Assembly: GCF_963665245.1 (NCBI RefSeq)
Contig: NZ_OY762268.1
Location: 434,001 to 498,000, forward strand
Length of the DNA: 64,000 nt
From: an uncultured Paludibaculum sp.
GTDB lineage: Bacteria > Acidobacteriota > Terriglobia > Bryobacterales > Bryobacteraceae
Direction: 5' to 3'
Position numbers and translations under genes: made by a program. The number at the start of each line of letters is the position of its first letter. Position 1 is the first letter of the stretch. Below are positions 40,400 through 48,319 of this stretch, in pieces. The notes under the pieces are model-generated. The model saw only the letters and a list, made by a program, of their open reading frames with translations, did not search any database and was not told where the DNA came from.

Positions 40400-40672
40400 C
40401 TAGTAGATCAGCGGCTTGCCCGCCAACGCTTCCAGTACTAAAAGGGTAATAATCAGGAGCCAAAATCCGCTGAACAGGCCTCCAGCCAGCAATGGGAGCC
40501 GGAAGTGCAGCATGACCAGCAGCACCGGAATTGCGAACAGAGTCGCAATTAGTGGATAGCGCAGGTCGCCGCCGGGCCCAACATCCGACTGCACAATCGG
40601 CGACCCTCTCCAAATTAGGAACACGATCTGTGCGGCGGCCAGAACTCCAAAAAACCACGTCAGCCGGATCAT
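40400..40672 (-). CDS. Small membrane protein coupled to nagA
   Basis: 90 residues with three hydrophobic spans: LTWFFGVLAAAQIVFLIW, PLIATLFAIPVLLVMLHF and LLAGGLFSGFWLLIITLLVLEAL. The family is not recognised. ATG 40672 overlaps the nagA stop (ATGA), which supports it as a real gene. The 216 bases upstream of the hybrid kinase start, 40184-40399, show no gene. Confidence 0.72.
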   Translation of the reverse strand: MIRLTWFFGVLAAAQIVFLIWRGSPIVQSDVGPGGDLRYPLIATLFAIPVLLVMLHFRLPLLAGGLFSGFWLLIITLLVLEALAGKPLIY

Positions 40673-41817
40673 GCGGAATAGACCAGTTCTCCGTCGAGCC
40701 AGGTCCTGAGGACTGTGATGGATTTGGCGGCCTTGTCAAAAGTGAACTCAACAACATCGGCCCGTTCGCCTGGCTGCAGACCTCGCTGGCGAAGGGGAAT
40801 CCGGCCTACGCGAGCCGGGTTGCGTGTGGCCAAGGTCAGCGCTTCGGCCAGGCTCAGCCCGCAGAGTCGCATGAGGTTGCCGACGCCCACATCCATGCGC
40901 AGGACGCTGCCGGCCAAGCGGTTCACGTCGCCCCGCAGCGTCACCTTGCCCTCGGGGTGCAATTCGACTTCCACCTCTCCAAGCATGTAGGGCCCGGGCG
41001 GGCACAGCGTGGGCATGACGGCGTCGGTGATGAGCACAGCCCGCTCCAGGCCCTTCGAGCGCAGTGCCACCTTTAGGAAGGACGCGTCCAGATGGATGCC
41101 ATCGACGATGAGCGTGGCAGCCAACCGGTCGTCCGCCAGTTGATCCCAAAGGTAGTTCGGATGGCGCTTCAACAGCCCGTGACTGCCGTTGCCAAGGTGC
41201 GTGGAAATGGTGGCGCCAGCGCGGACCGCGGCGTCGATCTGCTCGTGCGTTGCATCCAGGTGCCCAATGCTTGCCACGACGCCGTGGCTTACGAGGTGTT
41301 CAACGTAGCGCGGAGCCTCCGGCCACTCCGGCGAAACCGTCACCAGCCGGATGTGCCCTTCCGCCGCATCCTGCCACCGCTCGAACTCCCCGGTATCCGG
41401 CGGCCTCACCTGGCCCACGGGATGGGCACCGCGCGGTCCTTCGTGCGGAGAGATGTGAGGCCCTTCAATATGGAAGCCTTCCAGCGCCCGGCCATGCTTC
41501 AGCGTGCGGCGGGCTTTCGCCAGATTCCGGATGGCGCCCAGCATGTCCTCGCGTCCCCCGGTGATCACGGTGGGGAACAGGCGCGTCGTACCGGTGGAGA
41601 AGATCCGGTCCAACGACCGGTCAATCTCTTCCATTGAGGCGGTGGGCGAACAGTAGTCGACGCCCGCGAAGCCGTTCACCTGGAGGTCGACGAAGCCGGG
41701 CGTCAGGTAGTTCAACCCCTCGGGCGGGCGGACGAACTCCTCGACGCTCTGGAGGATGCCGTCGCCCGTCACTTCGACGGCAGCGGCGCGGATGGGATCA
41801 ATGCCGGAACATTTCAT
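40669..41817 (-). CDS. nagA: N-acetylglucosamine-6-phosphate deacetylase
   Basis: 382 residues. TPGFVDLQVNGFAGVDY is the first metal strand, ALEGFHIEGPHIS the conserved Glu site, ASIGHLDATHEQID and ISTHLGNGSHGLLKR the His-bearing strands, and VLITDAVMPT the catalytic Asp. It turns GlcNAc-6-phosphate into glucosamine-6-phosphate in cell-wall or chitin sugar recycling. The usual HLFNAM is HLGNGSHG here. No nagB or transporter is adjacent. It overlaps the small membrane protein gene. Confidence 0.92.
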   Translation of the reverse strand: MKCSGIDPIRAAAVEVTGDGILQSVEEFVRPPEGLNYLTPGFVDLQVNGFAGVDYCSPTASMEEIDRSLDRIFSTGTTRLFPTVITGGREDMLGAIRNLAKARRTLKHGRALEGFHIEGPHISPHEGPRGAHPVGQVRPPDTGEFERWQDAAEGHIRLVTVSPEWPEAPRYVEHLVSHGVVASIGHLDATHEQIDAAVRAGATISTHLGNGSHGLLKRHPNYLWDQLADDRLAATLIVDGIHLDASFLKVALRSKGLERAVLITDAVMPTLCPPGPYMLGEVEVELHPEGKVTLRGDVNRLAGSVLRMDVGVGNLMRLCGLSLAEALTLATRNPARVGRIPLRQRGLQPGERADVVEFTFDKAAKSITVLRTWLDGELVYSA

Positions 41818-41829
41818 GGCGGTTTTGTA

Positions 41830-41849
41830 TTATCCACAGATTGTCCACA
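41830..41849 (+). promoter_or_regulatory. Two DnaA-box sequences in tandem upstream of nagA
   Basis: TTATCCACA at 41830-41838 is the exact E. coli-type consensus; TTGTCCACA at 41841-41849 has one mismatch. Same strand, start-to-start distance 11 bases, one helical turn. They lie 13 bases upstream of nagA in the 235-base gap to ilvE. That gap also holds a long-range inverted repeat (TTCGGCCGCGA at 41964-41974 and TCGCGGCCCGAA at 42025-42036) and no gene. Confidence 0.55.
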
Positions 41850-42052
41850 CCGGGGTGGCTGCAACTGTATGAAAGCACAATGGGATTTTCTTGTTGAAAA
41901 GCGCGGAAGGGGTGGTGGAAAAGCCTTCCCAAGTGGGGGTCCGACCCTCTAGAGTGAAGACTGTTCGGCCGCGAGCCTGTTCCGCAAAAGTAAATCTCGG
42001 GGGAGGTTGACATTGGGATCGGGTTCGCGGCCCGAATCATTTACAGCTACTG

Positions 42053-42988
42053 TTACTTCGCTTCCACGGGCTGGGGCACCGGTGTGAGCCACCCGTGCTT
42101 GTCCGCGGCCTTGCCTTCGACGAGATCGAAGAAGGCCCGTTGGATCTTCTCCGTGATGGGTCCGCGATGGCCCGCGCCGATCTGAATACGGTCCACCGAG
42201 CGGATGGGCGTGACCTCGGCGGCCGTGCCCGTGAAGAAGACTTCATCGGCGATGTAGAGCATTTCGCGGGGGATGACCGTCTCCACGATCGTGAGGCCCA
42301 GATCCTGCGCAAGAGTCACGACGGTGTCCCGTGTGATGCCAGGCAGCACGCTGGAGCCCAACGGCGGCGTATGGATCTTGCCGTCGCGGATCACGAAGAT
42401 GTTCTCACCCGAACCCTCGCTGACACGGCCCTCGCTGTCGAGCGCGATGCCTTCGGCATAGCCGTTGTGGTGCGCCTCCATGCGGATCAACTGCGAGTTC
42501 ATGTAGTTCGCCCCAGCCTTGGCAAGCGTCGGCAAGGTATTGGGCGCAATACGATTCCATGAAGAGATGCAGACATCCACACCTTGGGCCATGGCGTCCT
42601 CGCCAAGGTACTTGCCCCATTCCCAACAAGCCAGATAGACTTCAGTGGGATTGTTGACGGGCAAAACCCCCACGCCGCCGTAGCCGCGCAGGATGATGGG
42701 ACGGACATAGCAGGAACGAAGCTTGTTGACGCGTACAAGCTCGATCTGAGCCTCCACCAGTTGGTCCAGTGTGAAGTCTACTGGAACCCTGTAGATCCTG
42801 GCTGAATCCAATAGTCTGCGGGTGTGCTCACGAAGTCGGAATATGGCAGGTCCGTTCTGAGTCTCGTAGCAACGTACACCCTCGAAGACCGAGCTGCCGT
42901 AGCTGACGACATGTGATAGGACGTGAATCTTCGCTTCATCCCAGCGAATGAAGCGCCCGTTGTGCCATATTTTTTCTGTAGGCGTCAT
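42053..42988 (-). CDS. ilvE: Branched-chain amino acid aminotransferase
   Basis: 311 residues, fold type IV. SYGSSVFEGVRCYET near residue 30, YVRPIILRGYGGVGV, the PLP lysine in TLAKAGANYMNSQLIRMEA near residue 157, and EGSGENIFVIRDG with GITRDTVVTLAQDLG. It transfers amino groups to make Leu, Ile and Val. It is divergent from the M48 peptidase gene with 38 bases between starts. Confidence 0.95.
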   Translation of the reverse strand: MTPTEKIWHNGRFIRWDEAKIHVLSHVVSYGSSVFEGVRCYETQNGPAIFRLREHTRRLLDSARIYRVPVDFTLDQLVEAQIELVRVNKLRSCYVRPIILRGYGGVGVLPVNNPTEVYLACWEWGKYLGEDAMAQGVDVCISSWNRIAPNTLPTLAKAGANYMNSQLIRMEAHHNGYAEGIALDSEGRVSEGSGENIFVIRDGKIHTPPLGSSVLPGITRDTVVTLAQDLGLTIVETVIPREMLYIADEVFFTGTAAEVTPIRSVDRIQIGAGHRGPITEKIQRAFFDLVEGKAADKHGWLTPVPQPVEAK

Positions 42989-43026
42989 AGAATCATTATG
43001 CCAGCATCGAAAGGAGAGGGGTGCCG

Positions 43027-44403
43027 ATGCGTAGACGTTTGATTGTTGTTTCCCTGCTCACTGCGGTGGCCCTGCTGGCCGCCGGCCAGAAGAAGATGCC
43101 CAAGCCAAGCTGGCCGAACTTCTTCAGCAAAGAGCAGGACGTCGAGATGGGCCGCGAATACGCCCAGCAGATTGAGCAGCAGATGACGGTGGTGCAGAAC
43201 AAGGAACTCACCGACTACGTCAACAGGATCGGCGAACGCCTGGTGAAACAGGGCGGGCTGGACAATTACCCCTACTTCTTCAAAGTGGTACAAGAGCCCA
43301 GCATCAACGCCTTCGCCCTGCCTGGTGGCCCCATGTTCGTCCACACGGGACTGCTCAAAGCGGCCGACAATGAAGCACAAGTCGCGGGTGTGCTAGCCCA
43401 CGAACTCGCTCACGTGGTGTTGCGCCATGGCACCCATCAGGCCTCCAAGGCTCAGCTTATTCAGATTCCCGCCATGCTGGCCGGAGCCGTGGCGGGCGGT
43501 ACCCTCACCGGACAACTGGCCCAACTCGGTATCGGCCTGGGCGCCAACTCACTACTGTTGAAGTTCTCCCGCGGCGCGGAAAGTGATGCCGATCTGCTGG
43601 GCTCCTACACCATGGCCAAGGCCGGGTACAATCCCATCGAACTGGCGCGCTTCTTCGAGAAACTCGAAGCCCAGACAGGCAAGGCCGGCAACAGTAAGCT
43701 GTCGCAGTTCATGTCCGACCACCCGAATCCCGGCAATCGTGTCCAGGCGATCGAGGGGCAGCTTCCGTACATGGCCCGCGGACCATACGACGCCCACGTC
43801 GGAGATTTGAAGAAGATGCAAGCCATCGTGGACGGCTTGCCGGCCGCTCCCAAGAAGCCCGCCAAGGGGCAGGGAACTCAGGCCCAGGGCGGCACCCCCG
43901 CCCAACTACCGAACGCCCAGAAGCCGGCCGAGGTGCCCATCTCGTCCACAACGAAATCGACGCAGACCAGCGGCATGTCCATCTCCTATCCCTCCAACTG
44001 GCAGGAGACCAGCGATCAAGGGTCGTTGACCGTCGCTCCGGCGGAAGGGCGGGTCCAATCCTTTATTGGCTATGGGGTCATGGTGAACATAGCCCAGGCA
44101 CCCTCGGGTCAGAAAGTAAATCTTGAACAAGATACGCAGAAGTTATTGCAAGGTATGGCACAACAGAATTCCGGCATGAAGGTAGTCGAGCAGGCCCAGC
44201 AGGTCACCATTGGCGGATCGAAGGCTCTGGTCACCAAGCTGGCCTCCGACTCGCCGTACGCCGGCACCAAGGAAACCGATGTCGTGGTTACCATAGACCG
44301 TGGGACTGCCTTGTACTACCTCATATTCGTGGCGCCGGAGCCCGACTACGCGAAGCTGGAGCCCGTGTTTCAGCAGATGACACGGTCGATCCGCTTCCAG
44401 TAG
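43027..44403 (+). CDS. Secreted M48-family metalloprotease (BepA-like) with C-terminal extension
   Basis: 458 residues. Signal peptide RLIVVSLLTAVALLAAG, then an M48 domain with HELAHVVLRHGTHQ (HExxH) near residue 122 and ESDADLLGSYTMAKAGYNP giving the third zinc ligand, and SDHPNPGNRVQAI. After residue 275 comes a Gln/Pro/Thr linker and a domain of about 140 residues (SISYPSNWQETSD...LEPVFQQMTRSIRF) like PsbP/lipoprotein-type modules. Probably an outer-membrane quality-control protease. AAGGAGAGGG precedes ATG 43027 and GTG 43021. Confidence 0.92.
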   Translation: MRRRLIVVSLLTAVALLAAGQKKMPKPSWPNFFSKEQDVEMGREYAQQIEQQMTVVQNKELTDYVNRIGERLVKQGGLDNYPYFFKVVQEPSINAFALPGGPMFVHTGLLKAADNEAQVAGVLAHELAHVVLRHGTHQASKAQLIQIPAMLAGAVAGGTLTGQLAQLGIGLGANSLLLKFSRGAESDADLLGSYTMAKAGYNPIELARFFEKLEAQTGKAGNSKLSQFMSDHPNPGNRVQAIEGQLPYMARGPYDAHVGDLKKMQAIVDGLPAAPKKPAKGQGTQAQGGTPAQLPNAQKPAEVPISSTTKSTQTSGMSISYPSNWQETSDQGSLTVAPAEGRVQSFIGYGVMVNIAQAPSGQKVNLEQDTQKLLQGMAQQNSGMKVVEQAQQVTIGGSKALVTKLASDSPYAGTKETDVVVTIDRGTALYYLIFVAPEPDYAKLEPVFQQMTRSIRFQ

Positions 44404-44415
44404 GCACTTCAGGAA

Positions 44416-45036
44416 ATGCATTCACAAATAGAAGCTATCCTCTTCGATTTCGATGGGGTTTTAGCTGACACAGAGCCGCTCCATTGGGCATGCTGGAACG
44501 AAGCTCTACAGACACTGGGCGTGTCCATCTCTTGGGAGGCCTATAGCGAGAACTGCATCGGGATTTCGGACCGTGCGTTTCTAGAAGCCCTGGGTCGAGT
44601 CTCTATTCCGCCTCGACCATTGGATGAACTATGGCCGACTTATCCATTGAAAAAGAAGCTATTTGCAGAGCGGGCAACGAACGGAAATCTGATTTCCGCC
44701 GAGATGAAGGCACTGCTCAAGGATCTTCGCCCAATGCCGCTTGCGGTCGTAACCTCCAGTGCTACTTCAGAAATCAGCGCTATCTTGAAGGCAGAAAATA
44801 TCTTAGATCTGTTCCAGGCGACGGTATACGGTGACGAGGTGACCAACCTTAAACCACACCCTGAACCCTACCTCACCGCCATGCAGCGTCTGGGCGTGAG
44901 CAAGGCACTGGTATTGGAGGACTCCGGACCGGGCATCGCCAGCGGCAAGGCAGCCGGGTGCGAAGTAATTGAAGTGAAGCGCTCCAGCGACGTACCGCAG
45001 TTGCTGCGCGCCCGACTGAACGGCCAGCTAAAGTAG
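44416..45036 (+). CDS. HAD-superfamily phosphatase (beta-phosphoglucomutase/phosphoglycolate phosphatase type)
   Basis: 206 residues. Motif I DFDGVLADTEP with nucleophile Asp11 and acid Asp13, motif II VVTSS, motif III Lys in NLKPHPEPY, and motif IV LEDSGPGIASGKAAGC; a helical cap separates motifs I and II. The substrate is a small phosphate ester, not identifiable. The first two thirds are clearly more AT-rich than the neighbours. It starts 12 bases after the peptidase stop. Confidence 0.9.
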   Translation: MHSQIEAILFDFDGVLADTEPLHWACWNEALQTLGVSISWEAYSENCIGISDRAFLEALGRVSIPPRPLDELWPTYPLKKKLFAERATNGNLISAEMKALLKDLRPMPLAVVTSSATSEISAILKAENILDLFQATVYGDEVTNLKPHPEPYLTAMQRLGVSKALVLEDSGPGIASGKAAGCEVIEVKRSSDVPQLLRARLNGQLK

Positions 45037-45074
45037 CCTTTCCGCCGGGCGCGAACATGTTACAGGCTCTCCTG

Positions 45075-45103
45075 TTGCTTTCCCAATAGAGAAGCAATAA
45101 GAT
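45075..45103 (+). promoter_or_regulatory. padR promoter overlapped by an inverted repeat
   Basis: -35-like TTGCTT (45075-45080), 17-base spacer, -10-like TAAGAT (45098-45103). TTGCTT with AAGCAA (45092-45097) forms a perfect 6-base inverted repeat filling the -35 and spacer. PadR regulators usually repress their own operon, so this is the expected position of the operator. The predicted leader before the ATG is only about 10 bases. Confidence 0.5.
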
Positions 45104-45119
45104 TCTTGTTGGTTACCCA

Positions 45120-45482
45120 ATGGAGAGCCCGAAACCACAAAACCGAACGGACATCCCGCAAGGCAGCCTCGCCCTGATGGTCCTCAAGACGCTCGACGTC
45201 CTGGGCCCACTTCACGGCTATGGCATCTCTCGACGCATCAGCCAGATCAGCGGCGAACTGCTCTTCGTCAACCAGGGGACTCTCTATCCCTTACTCCTGA
45301 AACTCGAGCAGGAGGGAGCGATCACCTCCGCTTGGGGCACGTCGGAGAACAACCGGAAAGCCCGCTACTACGCGGTCACCGCCGTGGGACGCCGGCAGCT
45401 TCAGGCGGAGACCGAACACTGGGACCAGACGGCGGCGATCATTAGCCGCTTCTGCAAGGTGACGGCGGAGGACCTGTCATGA
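45120..45482 (+). CDS. PadR-family transcriptional regulator
   Basis: 120 residues. A winged helix-turn-helix with the PadR pattern GSLALMVLKTLDVLGPLHGYGISRRISQISGELLFVNQGTLYPLLLKLEQEGAI...RKARYYAVTAVGRRQLQAE. It overlaps the permease gene by ATGA (45479-45482). This PadR-permease pair is a hallmark arrangement of Acidobacteria; the regulator probably represses both genes. Confidence 0.95.
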   Translation: MESPKPQNRTDIPQGSLALMVLKTLDVLGPLHGYGISRRISQISGELLFVNQGTLYPLLLKLEQEGAITSAWGTSENNRKARYYAVTAVGRRQLQAETEHWDQTAAIISRFCKVTAEDLS

Positions 45483-48166
45483 GGCCGCTCCGCCGCTGGC
45501 TCGCCCGTGTCGCCGGATTCCTCGCCGCGCGCCGCCGGGAACAACGCCTGCGACAGGAGTTCGAAGCCCACCTCGAGGCCTCCACCGAGGACTACATCCA
45601 GAGCGGCCTGTCGCCCGCCGAAGCCCGCCGCCAGGCCCGAATCGACTTCGGCCCGGTTGAGTCGATAAAGGAATCCTACCGGGACCAGTTCGGACTCCCT
45701 GCGGTTTCCGGCATTGGGTCGGACGTCGTTTTCGGCTGGCGGCAGTTGAAGAAACACCCGATGGCCAGTGCGGTGGCGATCCTGTCCCTGGCGCTCGCTG
45801 CTGGGGCGACAACCACGGCCTTTCGTCTGGTGGACGCGCTCTTTCTCCGTAACTTGCCAGTGTCCGAACCGAACCGGCTCTTCTACCTGGAGACCACCTA
45901 TATTGACCGGGAGGGCCGTCCCGACACGATGGACGATTTCGACTACCCGACCTTCCGTCGCTACCGGGAAACCCTGAAGAATCGCGCGGATGTCATGGTG
46001 GTCGGGATGAGCGCCCGCCAGGACCTGCTCTTCGGCGCGGACCAGGACGCGGAGAGAGTCTGGCGCCAGTTTGTCTCGGGCAATTTCTTCCCCGTGTTGG
46101 GGCTGAAACCCGCGGCGGGCCGGTTGCTGATGCCGAACGACGATCGAGCCCCGGGCGCAAACCCGGTGGCCGTGATCTCCTACGACTACTGGACCCGCCA
46201 CTTCTCGCGCGATCCGAAAGCCGTAGGCAGCACCTTCCGCCTGTCCGGTGGGCAATACGAAGTCGTCGGGGTCGCGCCGGAGGGCTTTACGGGCACTGAG
46301 CCCGGCGAAGTCACCGACCTCTTCGTACCCGCGACCATGAACGTGCAGGCCTTGAACAGTCCCGGTTGGAGCTGGTTCCGAACCTGGCTCCGTCCGCTGC
46401 CGGGCATCACCGTGGAGCAAATCAGGCAGCCGCTGCAACAGGTCTTTTCCGAGGAGCAGAAGGAACGCATCAAGACGCTGCACACCAGCACGCCACGGCG
46501 CGTGGTCGACAACATGCTGAATCAGCGGATCCTCGTGCAGCCCGCCGGCGCCGGCGCGTCGCATCTGCAAAAAGAATACCGGCAGCCGCTCCTCATCCTC
46601 AGTGGACTGGTGTTGCTGGTCTTGCTGGTGGCGTGCGCCAACGTAGCGAGCGTGCTGACGGCGCAGGCCGAAGCCCGGGCCAGGGAAATGGCGTTGCGGG
46701 TTTCCATCGGCGCCGGCCGCGGCCGCTTGCTGCAACTGCTGCTCGTCGAGAGTCTGATGATCGCCATGGCCGCGGCCGGCCTGGGGATGCTCTTCGCTGC
46801 CTGGGGCGCTCCGGCGGTCACCGGCATGCTGCGCGTACCGGCGGATCCCGTCCGCATGGTGCTCGAGACCGGTTGGCGCGAGCTGGTGTTCAGTCTGGCG
46901 CTGGCGTTACTCGTGACCGTATTGTTCGGACTCGCGCCGGCCTTGCGGGCGTCTACGACCGATCCGATCGGAGCGCTGAAAGGCATCCGCGCCACGCAAT
47001 CGCGCCGCCCGTTGATGAACACACTGCTGGCCTCCCAGGCGGCGTTCAGCGTGTTGGTATTGTTCATCGCGGGGCTCTTTGTATCCACCTTCCAAAGCCT
47101 GTCGAGCCGGCCCATCGGCTTTTCGCCGAAGCATGTCCTGGTGCTCGGCACCAGCGCCGCCAATCGGCCTGACTGGTCCGCGATCGCCGCGAGGATTCGG
47201 GAAATGCCGGGCGTGACCTCGGCCACCGCCGCGGGCTGGCCGCTGTTGTCGGGCAACCACTGGACGGCGACCGTGCGCCTGCCGAGCCGTGCCGACGACC
47301 CGAAGCCGCCTTACTTCCTGGGGGTTACTCCTGGTTTCTTCGAAACCATGCGGATTGGCATGGTCAGCGGCCGGGACTTCCGTCCAGGCGACGAATCACC
47401 TCGGGTGGACGAGCAAGGTCAGATAGTGGCGGGGACGGGCATTGTGAACGAGATGTTTGCCCGAGTCTATTTCAACGGGGGCAGCGCGGCCGGCCGGGTG
47501 GTCCATATGCTGCAAGGCAAGGACAAGCTGGTGCCGTTGGAGATCCTTGGCGTGGTGCGGGACGCAGCGTATGGTGACCTCCGGGAAGCAATCCGGCCGA
47601 CGGTCTTCGTCCCGATTGGCAGTCGTGCGAACGCGACGCTTCTGGTGCGGACGGCCGTTGACCCGTTGATGCTAGCGCCCAGTTTGCGGCGAGCGGTGGG
47701 AGCGGCCCAATCCGGGCTCCACGTCCGGCAGGTCGAACTCCAGGAGAACTTCGTCCGCTGGCACCTGATGCGTGAGAGGCTGCTGGCCAGCCTGTCGGGT
47801 TTCTTCGCGTTGGTGGCGCTGATCCTGGCGGCCATCGGCCTCTACGGCGTCCTGAACTCCTCGGTAACGTTGCAACGCCGCGAGATTGGGATCCGGATCG
47901 CGTTGGGTGCCCAGTCGGGCGAAGTGGTGAAATCGGTTACGATCGGGGCCGCGTGGATGTTGACGCTCGGGGGAATCGCCGGGCTCCTGGCCGGTGTGGC
48001 AAGTTCGCGGCTTGTCGAGAAGCTGCTGTTCAACGTGAAAGGAACGGATCCAGCCGCTGTCGCGGTCCCGATCCTCGTCTTGGCTGCAACCGCGGCGGTA
48101 GCCGGATTGCCTCCGGCCCTCCGTGCCGTGAGAACCGATCCGGCCGAAACCCTACGGAGTGAGTAG
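45479..48166 (+). CDS. ADOP-type ABC transporter permease (duplicated FtsX/MacB-like)
   Basis: 895 residues. The N-terminus has a charged helix (RRREQRLRQEFEAHLEASTEDYIQSGLSPAEARRQARIDFG) typical of acidobacterial permeases. Then come a MacB-like periplasmic core and two FtsX modules: the first near residues 365-480 (LLILSGLVLLVLLVACANVASVLTAQAEARAREMALRVSIGAGRGRLL), the second at the C-terminus (LIAAIGLYGVLNSSV-type segment, then RREIGIRIALGAQSGEV). Eight or more spans are visible. No ATPase gene is adjacent. It likely exports a peptide or lipid, or acts mechanically; the substrate is unknown. The stop codon lies in a perfect hairpin. Confidence 0.92.
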   Translation: MRPLRRWLARVAGFLAARRREQRLRQEFEAHLEASTEDYIQSGLSPAEARRQARIDFGPVESIKESYRDQFGLPAVSGIGSDVVFGWRQLKKHPMASAVAILSLALAAGATTTAFRLVDALFLRNLPVSEPNRLFYLETTYIDREGRPDTMDDFDYPTFRRYRETLKNRADVMVVGMSARQDLLFGADQDAERVWRQFVSGNFFPVLGLKPAAGRLLMPNDDRAPGANPVAVISYDYWTRHFSRDPKAVGSTFRLSGGQYEVVGVAPEGFTGTEPGEVTDLFVPATMNVQALNSPGWSWFRTWLRPLPGITVEQIRQPLQQVFSEEQKERIKTLHTSTPRRVVDNMLNQRILVQPAGAGASHLQKEYRQPLLILSGLVLLVLLVACANVASVLTAQAEARAREMALRVSIGAGRGRLLQLLLVESLMIAMAAAGLGMLFAAWGAPAVTGMLRVPADPVRMVLETGWRELVFSLALALLVTVLFGLAPALRASTTDPIGALKGIRATQSRRPLMNTLLASQAAFSVLVLFIAGLFVSTFQSLSSRPIGFSPKHVLVLGTSAANRPDWSAIAARIREMPGVTSATAAGWPLLSGNHWTATVRLPSRADDPKPPYFLGVTPGFFETMRIGMVSGRDFRPGDESPRVDEQGQIVAGTGIVNEMFARVYFNGGSAAGRVVHMLQGKDKLVPLEILGVVRDAAYGDLREAIRPTVFVPIGSRANATLLVRTAVDPLMLAPSLRRAVGAAQSGLHVRQVELQENFVRWHLMRERLLASLSGFFALVALILAAIGLYGVLNSSVTLQRREIGIRIALGAQSGEVVKSVTIGAAWMLTLGGIAGLLAGVASSRLVEKLLFNVKGTDPAAVAVPILVLAATAAVAGLPPALRAVRTDPAETLRSE

Positions 48167-48174
48167 GGTTTCGG
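48144..48174 (+). terminator. Perfect 12-bp hairpin over the ADOP permease stop codon
   Basis: CCGAAACCCTAC (48144-48155), loop GGAGTGA, GTAGGGTTTCGG (48163-48174). The stop TAG is inside the right arm. No T-tract follows, so it may protect the 3' end or terminate in another way. Confidence 0.55.
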
Positions 48175-48319
48175 TCCCCGGTACTCCAACTTCCGATAAT
48201 CGTTATTATGTCAACTAACGACGAACAACGAACAAACCGAGATCGGGCTGGTCTGGCACCAATTGCCGATAGACTACGGGTGCTCCGGTTTGGCAACGTA
48301 GGTGGTGCATAATTGCGGC

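Noticed and set aside
42007..42030. TTGACA at 42007 as a promoter
   Set aside because: No -10 element at 16-18 bases downstream and no plus-strand gene following; ilvE ends there on the other strand.
41820..42052. Chromosomal replication origin
   Set aside because: Only two DnaA boxes, no AT-rich unwinding region and no dnaA, dnaN, rpmH or parAB nearby; kept only as a DnaA-box finding.
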